NCBI GenBank assembly: GCA_963769665.1 | Contig: CAVYMQ010000003.1 | Coordinates: 1,550,001 to 1,614,000 of the forward strand | Direction of reading: 5' to 3' | Source of the DNA: JACCTU01 sp963769665 | GTDB taxonomy: Bacteria > Actinomycetota > Thermoleophilia > Gaiellales > Gaiellaceae | DNA length: 64,000 bases | Part shown: one piece after another, positions 1 through 7,528 of the stretch | Layout: every line of letters starts with the position of its first letter | Numbering within the stretch: the first letter of the stretch is position 1 | The notes under the pieces: model-generated | Database searches by the model: none | What the model was told of the DNA's origin: nothing | What the model saw: the letters and a program-made list of their open reading frames with translations, nothing else | Program-made: the position numbers and the translations under genes

Positions 1-591
1 CTCCGCGCGGCGCTGATGGATTTGAACGAACAGCAAATCGACGACATCACCATGTCTAGCTCGGAACTCGACGACGTCATGCTCACGCTAACCGAGCGTC
101 TAAACGGTCATCAGCACCCTGTGCCAGCGCGACTCATGAGCGACGGCTCGCTGCGTTTCCTGGCGATTCTCGTAGCGCTACTTCAGGCCCCGAACACGGA
201 GACTGCGCCGCAGCCACTCGCCTCGGAAGATGCCATCGGCCAGACGACGCTTGTGATCGAGGAGCTCGAGAATGGCCTTCACGCCTCGCAGGCGGGAAGA
301 CTGATCGGCCTGATTCGCGACCAGGTCCAAACTCGTCGTGTGCGGGCGCTCGCGACGGCTCACAGCCCGGCCCTGCTCGACGCGCTCACCGGTGACGAGC
401 ATCGAACGGTTATCGTCTGTCAGCGCGACCGTAACGGACGCAGCACCCTTAGCCGTTTGGTTGATCTCCCCGGCTATACCAACATCGTGGCGGCTGGCGG
501 CTTGGGGAAGGCAGCGATTTCGGATCGCATTCGTACCACGGAGCAACGCCCTGCGCGCGAACTGCTCGACGAGGTCCTTGGCGCGCGCTGA
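1..591 (+). CDS. AAA/ABC-type ATPase, C-terminal part (5' end outside window)
   Basis: Open frame runs in from the left edge, so the gene is partial; the ATG at 16 is probably internal. What remains is the back half of an SMC/OLD-like AAA_21 ATPase: an ABC-signature-like SDGSLRFLAIL segment, then a Walker B strand (TTLVIEELENGLH) and a switch/H-loop-like ATAHSPALLDAL. Such ATPases in accessory regions usually partner a nuclease encoded next door; here the PIN-like gene starts 1 base after this stop. The role as the sensing or regulatory ATPase of a defence or RNA-processing operon is inference. The Walker A is not in the window, so activity cannot be judged. Confidence 0.8.
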   Translation, partial: LRAALMDLNEQQIDDITMSSSELDDVMLTLTERLNGHQHPVPARLMSDGSLRFLAILVALLQAPNTETAPQPLASEDAIGQTTLVIEELENGLHASQAGRLIGLIRDQVQTRRVRALATAHSPALLDALTGDEHRTVIVCQRDRNGRSTLSRLVDLPGYTNIVAAGGLGKAAISDRIRTTEQRPARELLDEVLGAR

Positions 592-592
592 G

Positions 593-1054
593 GTGGCCGT
601 TACCTTCATCGATACGTCTGTCCTCTGCGAGCTTCTCCGGGTTCCCGGGAAATGCCAGCAGCACGAAGCCGTCCGCGAAGAATTCGAGCTCCGGATACTA
701 GAAGGCGAGCGTTTCGTGATCCCGATCACAGCGGTTATCGAGACCGGTAACCACATTGCGCAAGCCGGTGGCGATAGGCGCGCGGCGGCCGACCGCTTCT
801 GCAAGCTGTTGGCTTCCGCGGCTTCGGGCGAGGCTCCGTTTGTCATTCACCAAGAGAGCTGGGATGAGCCTTTCCTCTCCGACCTGTGTTCGGGAGACGG
901 AACCGGCCAGCAATTCATCGACTTGGCTGGCAACGGTCAGATGGGCGCAGGCGACGTTGCCATCCTCGTCGAGCGAGACCGGTTCAGGACGCGATCGGCA
1001 TACGGCACAGTCGGCATCTGGACCCTCGAGAACGTGTTGGCAGCATACGCGTGA
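593..1054 (+). CDS. PIN-domain-like nuclease partner
   Basis: About 153 residues. I chose GTG 593 because it lies one base after the ATPase stop and directly precedes the N-terminal VTFIDTSVLCELL strand, the usual start of a PIN domain (first acidic residue D7). Further acidic positions fit the fold: VIETGNH in the middle and GAGDVAILVE near the C-terminus. PIN domains are metal-dependent ribonucleases. Unlike VapC, no small antitoxin gene precedes it; the upstream partner is an ATPase and the downstream one an RNA ligase, overlapping by 4 bases (GTGA). RNA cleavage is therefore a reasonable but unproven role. The fold call rests on motif spacing only. Confidence 0.65.
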   Translation: MAVTFIDTSVLCELLRVPGKCQQHEAVREEFELRILEGERFVIPITAVIETGNHIAQAGGDRRAAADRFCKLLASAASGEAPFVIHQESWDEPFLSDLCSGDGTGQQFIDLAGNGQMGAGDVAILVERDRFRTRSAYGTVGIWTLENVLAAYA

Positions 1055-1725
1055 CGGGTCCGCCCCCTTATCCGCGGATTTCGCATCTTGTGCAGGGCCG
1101 TGGCACCCGGGACGACCGAGTCCTTTCGCGGGAAGATGCGATCGCACTGCTTGCCCAACCGGTGCTCGTTGAGGAGAAGCTCGACGGCGCAAGTGTGGTG
1201 CTGTGGCTTAGCGATGGGCGTGTTGAGTGTGCGCTTCGGTCGGGTCTTGGCGCACAGGATCGCGGACAACAGCTCGGTCCGCTCCGTGCATGGATCGGTG
1301 CGCGGACCGATTCACTCCGTCCGCTTTTGGTCGGGCGCATCCTCTACGCGGAGTGGCTGCTTGTCACGCACGCGGTAGGGTACGACTTGCTGCCGGACTA
1401 CCTCGTTGGCCTCGATGTCTGGAGTCCCGACGCCAAATTCGCGGCGCCGGAAACCCGCAACGAGCTGCTCGCCCGAGCTGGAGTTGCAGCTCCGCCGGAG
1501 CTTTACCGTGGGCCCATCAACAACGTCGAAGCACTTGAAGCGCTGCTCGGCGGTTCGCGCGCGGGTTCGGAGCCGATGGAGGGACTGGTGATACGCGCCC
1601 TAGGTGGGCTCGAGCCCCGGATCGCAAAGCTCTTGCGAGCCGACTTCGCACCAATATCCGATGAGGCATGGCGGCGTGGGCGTCCGCGCAATTTGCTCAG
1701 AGAGCGGGAGCTCTCGTGGCATTGA
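1051..1725 (+). CDS. RNA ligase-like nucleotidyltransferase
   Basis: About 224 residues from GTG 1051, which overlaps the previous stop by 4 bases. Covalent nucleotidyltransferase motifs are visible: motif I EEKLDGAS with the expected AMP-accepting Lys43, an LYAEWLL segment (motif III/IIIa region), motif IV EGLVIRA around residue 177, and a motif V-like RIAKLLRADF with Lys193. The N-terminal YPRISHL and C-terminal ISDEAW resemble small stand-alone RNA ligases of phage and bacterial RNA repair. These seal 3'-OH/5'-phosphate RNA ends using ATP. A DNA ligase is less likely because the OB-fold and other domains are missing. Position between a PIN-like nuclease and a HEPN/DUF499 ATPase suggests RNA break-and-seal biology (inference). 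Confidence 0.8.
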   Translation: MTGPPPYPRISHLVQGRGTRDDRVLSREDAIALLAQPVLVEEKLDGASVVLWLSDGRVECALRSGLGAQDRGQQLGPLRAWIGARTDSLRPLLVGRILYAEWLLVTHAVGYDLLPDYLVGLDVWSPDAKFAAPETRNELLARAGVAAPPELYRGPINNVEALEALLGGSRAGSEPMEGLVIRALGGLEPRIAKLLRADFAPISDEAWRRGRPRNLLRERELSWH

Positions 1726-4700
1726 GCAACCGCGAACGGGTCGGTCGGGCATTTGAGCTCCTGGCAAGAGGCCTCGGGCCATACGTCGAACGACAGATGA
1801 GACTGGCGAGCCGGGCGGGATCCGCGTGGCTGCGCGACTTCGCGCCCGACGCGTCGCTAGATGATCCCTCGTTTCAGCTCCGTGTCATGGCTGACCGGTG
1901 GGACGAGGCGTTCCGGAGTGACCTGACCCGAACTGACCGCAATCTGGTCTTTGAGCTTCGGGATGTTCGCAACCGGTGGGCGCTCAACAAGCCGTTCACC
2001 GCAGACGATGCGTACCGCGCTCTGGACTCCATCGAGCGACTTCTTGCCGCCGCGGACGCCGGCGAGGCGGGAGAGGTTGGCCGGTCGAAGGAGGAGCTGA
2101 TGCGGCTCCGGTACGAGTCCGAGGCGCGCCGTGCGACTCCGAAGCTTGAAACGCTCGTCGGCGAGGCCACTGCGGGACTCACACCCTGGCGGGACGTAGT
2201 CCAGCCACACGAGGATGTTGCCGCCGGCCGCTTCGCGCTGGCCGAGTTCGCCGCGGACCTCTACCAGGTGCGCCATGGCGAGGGCCGCGCCGAATACGTC
2301 GATCCCGAGGAGTTCTTCCGCCGGACTTATCTCACGGATGGCCTCCGGCGCCTACTCACCGAGGCGTTGGAGCGCGTAACCCGGCGCGGTGGGGCGCCGG
2401 TTGTCGACCTGCAGACTAACTTCGGTGGTGGCAAGACCCACTCGATGATCGCGCTCTATCACCTCTTCTCGGGCCTCGGCACGGCGCGGTTCCCGCAAGA
2501 CGTGCAGGACATGCTTGGCGCCGCTGGGGTTTCCAGGCTGCCGTCTGTCCGTCGCGTCGTTCTCGTTGGGAACCAACTCCGTCCGGGACAGCCGGAGTTG
2601 AAGTCCGACGGGACGAAGGTGCAGACGATGTGGGGCGAACTCGCCTGGCAGCTCGGAGAGGCTGATGGGTTCGCGCTCGTCGCGGAGGATGACCGCGCGC
2701 GCACCAACCCGGGAGCGGCATTGCGCGATCTGCTCCGCAAGTACGCGCCCTGCGTCATTCTCATCGATGAGTGGGTGGCCTACGCGCGGCAGCTCTATGC
2801 CGACGACACGCTGCCTGCAGGCACGTTCGACACTCACTTCTCATTCGCTCAGGCACTCACCGAAGCAGCCCGAACAGTCGAGGGTGCATTGCTCGTGGTT
2901 TCGATACCCGCCTCGGAGTCGGCCGGCGCGGAGATCGGGTCCGACATCGAGGTAGGCGGGTCTGGTGGCCGAGAGGCTCTTCGGCGCCTCCGCGCCATCG
3001 TTGGTCGAATGGAGTCGTCGTGGCGACCTGCAAGCGCAGAAGAGAGCTTCGAGATCGTACGCCGACGCCTGTTCCAACCAGTCGAGACGTCCGTGCTTTC
3101 CGAGCGCGACGCCACGTGTCTCGCTTTCGGAGACTTCTACCGCGCAAACTCGGTGGAATTTCCAGTCGACTGTCGGGAACCGGCGTATGTCGAGCGGATG
3201 AAGGCTGCATACCCAATCCACCCAGAGCTGTTCGCGCGGCTCTACGAAGACTGGTCTTCACTCGAACGCTTCCAACGCACGCGCGGCGTCCTCCGGCTGA
3301 TGGCCCAGGTAATCCACGCGCTGTGGGCTCACGGCGACCAGTCGCCGCTTATCCTGCCAGGAAGCGTGCCGCTCGACGACACGGCCGTCGTGAGCGAGCT
3401 CGACCGGAACTTGGACGACAATTGGAAGCCGATCATCGACACTGACGTCGATGGGACCGGCTCCCTTCCGCGCGCGCTCGATGACGAATTCCGCAACCTG
3501 GGCCGGTACGCAGCAGCTCGTCGGGTCGCGCGCACTGTCTTCATCGGCTCAGCGCCACGCGCTGGCTCTCCGCACAGAGGACTTGAGGTTGAGAGAGTGC
3601 GACTCGGCTGTGCGCTTCCCGGGCAGGCTGTCGCGATCTACGGAGATGCCCTCAATCGACTGTCAGACAGGTCGACGTTCCTTTACGTTGAAAACGCCCG
3701 CTACTGGTACGGCACTCAGCCGGGCGTCGCCCGCCTGGCCCGAGACCGAACGGATCGCTACCTGGCGAGCGACCGCGAAGCAGTCGCTGCCGCGATCACT
3801 GAACGACTCGAGCTTGCTCGCCGCGAAGCGGGACCGTTTGCAGGGGTCCATGTCGCGCCACGCTCATCGGCAGATGTCGAGGATTCGGACGAGGCCCGGC
3901 TCGTCGTGCTTGGCCCCGAGACGCCTCACGTCGCCCGCTCCGACGACTCGCTGGCACTCCGACATGCGCAGGATCTCCTTGAGAATCGCGGGAACGCGCC
4001 CCGAACGCATCGGAACATGCTGGTTTTCCTGGCCGGTGATCAGCGACGGCTTGAGGACCTCGAGCGAGCGTTTGCGGAGCTGCTCGCCTGGCAGTCGATC
4101 GACGCCGAGGCAACCGAGCTAGACCTGAGCGCCCAACAAGCAGCTCAGGCTAAAAGCAAGCGTGCCGAAGCCGAGCGCGCCGCGTCGCTCAGGCTCGCGG
4201 ACACGTATCACTGGCTGCTTGTTCCGGGCCAACCCGACCCGAACGGACCGATCGAGTGGGACGCGATCAAGGTCGAGGGCCAGGCCGGGCTTGCTGCCCG
4301 AGCCGGCGACAAACTCGTGAACGAGGGGCGTCTGTACACGGCCTTAGTGCCGGTTCTCTTACGAATGCGTCTCGATGGAGTGTTGGCGACGCTCTGGGAG
4401 AAGGGTCATGTCACCGTAAACGAGGTCTGGAACGCGTTCTCGCGGTACCTCTATCTTCCCCGCTTGCGGGATCTGAACGTTCTGATCGAGACGGTGCGAA
4501 CCGGGGCAAACAGCACAGTTTGGGAGACCGAAGGCTTTGCTGTCTCCGAAGCGTTCGACGAGGAGAACGCTCGATACCTAGGTCTTACGGTGCGGGGCTT
4601 CCACCTGGGCGTCACGGGTACGACGCTCGTCGTACTGCCTTCAGAGGCTCTAAAGCAGACCCCCGAGGACGCCGAGACTGCAGAGCCCGACGAGGACGGC

Positions 4701-4976
4701 AACGGCATGGGGGAAGTCAACGGCGATGAAGGAACGGCGAAGAAGCTGCGTCGGTTCTACGGATCTGTTCGCTTGGACTCGACTCGTTTGAACCGTGACT
4801 TCGGGCGAGTGGCTCAGGAAATCGTTTCGCACCTTGCGGGTCTCGGGTCCCGAGTCGAGATTACCGTTGAGGTTCGCGCCGAGCGAGATGAAGGCTTTCC
4901 AGAGGACGTGGTTCGTAACGTGAGTGAGAACGCCCGCACACTGAGGTTCGAGAGCCAGGGTTTCGAGCCTGAGTGA
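1716..4976 (+). CDS. Swt1-type HEPN / DUF499 large ATPase
   Basis: 1086 residues from GTG 1716 (GGGAG just upstream; overlaps the ligase gene by 10 bases); the upstream ATG 1668 would bury far more of it. Residues 1-110 match the Swt1-family HEPN module (SNRERVGRAFELLARGL...VRNRWALNKPF). The DUF499 P-loop ATPase follows: Walker A NFGGGKTHSM near residue 236 and Walker B VILIDEWVAY near 350, then a long C-terminal region with an acidic segment before the last 100 residues. In HEPN nucleases the motif is R-N-x3-H; here position 90 is Leu (CTC instead of CAC), so the HEPN is probably non-catalytic. DUF499 proteins are known from phage-defence-type islands; substrate and partner here are not known. 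Confidence 0.8.
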   Translation: MALSNRERVGRAFELLARGLGPYVERQMRLASRAGSAWLRDFAPDASLDDPSFQLRVMADRWDEAFRSDLTRTDRNLVFELRDVRNRWALNKPFTADDAYRALDSIERLLAAADAGEAGEVGRSKEELMRLRYESEARRATPKLETLVGEATAGLTPWRDVVQPHEDVAAGRFALAEFAADLYQVRHGEGRAEYVDPEEFFRRTYLTDGLRRLLTEALERVTRRGGAPVVDLQTNFGGGKTHSMIALYHLFSGLGTARFPQDVQDMLGAAGVSRLPSVRRVVLVGNQLRPGQPELKSDGTKVQTMWGELAWQLGEADGFALVAEDDRARTNPGAALRDLLRKYAPCVILIDEWVAYARQLYADDTLPAGTFDTHFSFAQALTEAARTVEGALLVVSIPASESAGAEIGSDIEVGGSGGREALRRLRAIVGRMESSWRPASAEESFEIVRRRLFQPVETSVLSERDATCLAFGDFYRANSVEFPVDCREPAYVERMKAAYPIHPELFARLYEDWSSLERFQRTRGVLRLMAQVIHALWAHGDQSPLILPGSVPLDDTAVVSELDRNLDDNWKPIIDTDVDGTGSLPRALDDEFRNLGRYAAARRVARTVFIGSAPRAGSPHRGLEVERVRLGCALPGQAVAIYGDALNRLSDRSTFLYVENARYWYGTQPGVARLARDRTDRYLASDREAVAAAITERLELARREAGPFAGVHVAPRSSADVEDSDEARLVVLGPETPHVARSDDSLALRHAQDLLENRGNAPRTHRNMLVFLAGDQRRLEDLERAFAELLAWQSIDAEATELDLSAQQAAQAKSKRAEAERAASLRLADTYHWLLVPGQPDPNGPIEWDAIKVEGQAGLAARAGDKLVNEGRLYTALVPVLLRMRLDGVLATLWEKGHVTVNEVWNAFSRYLYLPRLRDLNVLIETVRTGANSTVWETEGFAVSEAFDEENARYLGLTVRGFHLGVTGTTLVVLPSEALKQTPEDAETAEPDEDGNGMGEVNGDEGTAKKLRRFYGSVRLDSTRLNRDFGRVAQEIVSHLAGLGSRVEITVEVRAERDEGFPEDVVRNVSENARTLRFESQGFEPE

Positions 4977-5061
4977 AGTCGGTCGATTGCCATTGGACTG
5001 CGCCGATCACGATCTCGAAGAGCTCGCCGACTGGTCGCAGATCGCTGAGAGAGGTTGGACG

Positions 5062-7350
5062 CTAGGACGTCGTTTGATAATCCGCGAGCGTCGTACCGCC
5101 GTTAGTCCACGCGTCCTCGAATGCATCCATTGGCATCTCGGATAGTCGGATCGAATCGACCGTCCCCGCGAGGATTGAGTTCAACGGTGGTAGCTCGAAG
5201 GCGCGCTCATCGTCGAAGATGACCCGAGCGTGAAGTGTGCGCGCTTGCTCCGCCGGTAGTACTCGCCATTCGCAGGCAACCCCGTGCTTATCCAATTCGA
5301 CGGAGAAACGAGAGAAGTCGCTCTTCGTCTTCGATGATATGTTCGCAGGCCCCGAGAGCAACTTCACCTCGTCGATCTGATCAAGTGTCAGGGCATCGGC
5401 GAGTATCTCGAGCACCTTCCTGCCCATGTGCTGCTCGTACCACAGCACGGTTCCCTGCAGCTCGCGAACGACACGCCGAACAGCGAGTTCGTTGGAGAAT
5501 GGCCGGTCTGGGTGAAGATAGGTGTCAGTGATCCCAATGGGAACCAACGGAGGGCGCTCTGGTTCCGGGGCCTGAGCCGCACCGATCGACTCGAACCCAG
5601 CGCGGATTACCTTTGCGATCAACTTCCGCCGTTCTTCAAGAAACTGCTCATAGGACATCGTGTCCCACTCAAGCGGGAGGGCATGGTGGAAGAGATCGTC
5701 GGACGAGAATTGGGCGGCGTACCGCGGCCAGTATTCCGATGGCGCCGTGTCGGAGATCTCGATGTTTTCCGGCCATTCGACGTATGACAAATTTGCGATC
5801 TGGTTGACGTTGCGCGTACCCCGTATCCCCTGCCGCTCGAGGTATTTCCTTGGGAACAGATGATGGCGCTCAACCGGCGTCTTGCGCGGCTGAAGAACGG
5901 GGTCGAACAAGTCGCGGAGAAACAGAGCCGCCTTCTGCTCACCATCGACCTCCTTAACGAAAGGCGGAACTCTTGCGTTGAGGAGGCATAGTGAAGCTGC
6001 GTGGGCGTACAGACCTGGACTGCGCGCGGCGGATGTCGAGAGGCTCTGCGGAAGCGTGATCTCCCAATAGTCGGATGTGAGCGTCGTCGCGATCGTCTGA
6101 CGAAGACGGGCGAGGTACTCGTCGCCGTCGACAGCTTCGGTGAGTGCTTGAACGTCCTGGGTGATCTGAGTCTCGAACGATCCTGTGTAGCGACCGGTGA
6201 GGGATGACATGAAGAAGTAACGCGCGATCGTGGTTCGCAGCTTGCTGTGCGAGATGCCGTAGTTGCGACCGACCAAGTACAGCGCGTAGACGAGGACGAC
6301 GTTGTTCTCGGACGAGATTTCGTTCGAACGTCGAAATCCTGCCGACATCAGAGTCTTTAGGTACTCGTGCCAACTCGTAAGGTCGAGAACGACGTCGATC
6401 GCATCGCTCAGCTTGTTCAGCTGTGTCTCGCGTTCGCTTTCAATGAGGGTCTTGTCGCCGTCGAGGCTTGCCCCCCTGAGGAGGGCGAGGACCGACTGGA
6501 GCCGTCCTCGCTGGAACGCTACGAGCACAGCGACGCGGAGAAGCTGGTCTGCGGCCGGCGCGACGAGGTGGTTGTAAGGGCTAGGGTCGGGCCCGGCCGG
6601 GACGATGCGGGTGGACTGCGCGAACTCCTCGAGCCGGCGCCGATCCTCCTCCCGAAACACTGAGAGCAGCGTCAAGATGAAATCGGCTTGCGTCAGTGTC
6701 GTGCCGCCGGAGTTCACCCGAAGGAAGATCTCAGCGACGCTCTCCTCGTCGACCTCGTGGCCGATCTGAACTGCGAGAAAGGGGTAGTCCTTCAGCGCAC
6801 TCAACCGGCCCAGCGCCGCCCGCAGCTGGCTGACGCTCTCGTTCTGCGCTGCCTCGGGCTTGCTTTCTCGCAGACGTTGAATAAATGCATCGATTACCTC
6901 CCAGTCCTCGCTCGTCCACAGCTCGGTGATATTTGGCAAGAACTCGGGGTCTCTCTCGGTCGCGGCATCCGCTACCTCGAAGCGTCCGTCGCGTGCTCGA
7001 AAAGCGATGTTGATCTTCCCTTTGCTGAAATCGTCGAACGTAACCTCTGCGCCTTTCATTACTGCGTAGAGGCTCGTCAGGCGCTGCTGACCATCAACGA
7101 TGAACTCGGTGGGAGTGTGTTGTTTTCCGTCTGACCCGATCAATCTGTAGTCCACTTCCGCCGCGTTCCAGAGCATCAAGTAACCGACGGGAAAACCTCT
7201 GTACATCGAATCCAATAACTCGCGGACGGCCGTCTTCTTCCAGACGAAGGGCCGTTGGAGCTCGGGAAGCGCGAGTTTGCCGAGGTCGATGTCGCCGAGC
7301 AGCTGGCTGAGCTCATAGGAGACCGGCTTGAAGAGCGTCCGCGCGATCAC
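5062..7350 (-). CDS. GmrSD-like DUF262/DUF1524 protein
   Basis: 762 residues, GTG start. The N-terminal DUF262 (GmrS-like, ParB-related NTPase/nickase) shows LPELQRPFVW near residue 28 and the diagnostic DGQQR at 86-90. The DUF1524 HNH-type nuclease module follows at roughly 480-550 with VERHHLFPRKYL and a later NQIANLSYVEW. GmrSD enzymes are type IV restriction systems cleaving modified (glucosylated hydroxymethylcytosine) DNA. About 200 extra C-terminal residues end in a segment with LHARVIFDDE that resembles a degenerate PLD-like domain; that reading is weak. The gene faces the HEPN/DUF499 operon with 85 bases between stops, consistent with one defence island. Its codon use looks less GC-biased than genes after 7.5 kb. 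Confidence 0.85.
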   Translation of the reverse strand: MIARTLFKPVSYELSQLLGDIDLGKLALPELQRPFVWKKTAVRELLDSMYRGFPVGYLMLWNAAEVDYRLIGSDGKQHTPTEFIVDGQQRLTSLYAVMKGAEVTFDDFSKGKINIAFRARDGRFEVADAATERDPEFLPNITELWTSEDWEVIDAFIQRLRESKPEAAQNESVSQLRAALGRLSALKDYPFLAVQIGHEVDEESVAEIFLRVNSGGTTLTQADFILTLLSVFREEDRRRLEEFAQSTRIVPAGPDPSPYNHLVAPAADQLLRVAVLVAFQRGRLQSVLALLRGASLDGDKTLIESERETQLNKLSDAIDVVLDLTSWHEYLKTLMSAGFRRSNEISSENNVVLVYALYLVGRNYGISHSKLRTTIARYFFMSSLTGRYTGSFETQITQDVQALTEAVDGDEYLARLRQTIATTLTSDYWEITLPQSLSTSAARSPGLYAHAASLCLLNARVPPFVKEVDGEQKAALFLRDLFDPVLQPRKTPVERHHLFPRKYLERQGIRGTRNVNQIANLSYVEWPENIEISDTAPSEYWPRYAAQFSSDDLFHHALPLEWDTMSYEQFLEERRKLIAKVIRAGFESIGAAQAPEPERPPLVPIGITDTYLHPDRPFSNELAVRRVVRELQGTVLWYEQHMGRKVLEILADALTLDQIDEVKLLSGPANISSKTKSDFSRFSVELDKHGVACEWRVLPAEQARTLHARVIFDDERAFELPPLNSILAGTVDSIRLSEMPMDAFEDAWTNGGTTLADYQTTS

Positions 7351-7353
7351 GCA

Positions 7354-7359
7354 ATACTA
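7354..7359 (-). promoter_or_regulatory. -10-like box upstream of GmrSD gene
   Basis: TAGTAT on the minus strand ends 3 bases before the GTG start. No clear Shine-Dalgarno and no convincing -35 are visible, so the call is weak. The rest of 7351-7528 is the divergent control region shared with the nuclease-helicase gene; it also has a TTGACA hexamer at 7457-7462 on the plus strand without a matching -10 at normal spacing. Confidence 0.3.
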
Positions 7360-7528
7360 ATCTGACAGAGGGCAAACTGCCTCCTCGATCGGGCGTCCGG
7401 CGGGCGTTCTTGACGCCTAGAGGCGCTCGCGGAGCCACGAACGCGCCTTCATGTTGTTGACAGTCGGAAGTAGGGTTTGCCCTCGGGGGACGTGCCACGA
7501 ACGGGCGGCATCTACAGAGGAGCAAGCA

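Noticed and set aside
338..592. Longer start for the PIN-like gene inside the ATPase gene
   Set aside because: The extra residues are an Arg/Ser/Ala-rich off-frame reading of the ATPase; the PIN strand begins right after GTG 593.
593..1054. Classical VapC toxin
   Set aside because: No small antitoxin gene precedes it; its neighbour is an ATPase and it is longer than the two clear VapC proteins here.
1051..1725. Prophage remnant suggested by the RNA ligase
   Set aside because: No integrase, terminase, capsid or tail genes occur in the window; the ligase sits in an operon with ATPase/nuclease genes.
7457..7479. Promoter for the TM0106-type gene from TTGACA
   Set aside because: No TAnnnT at 16-19 bases; the nearest TAGGGT is only 8 bases away.
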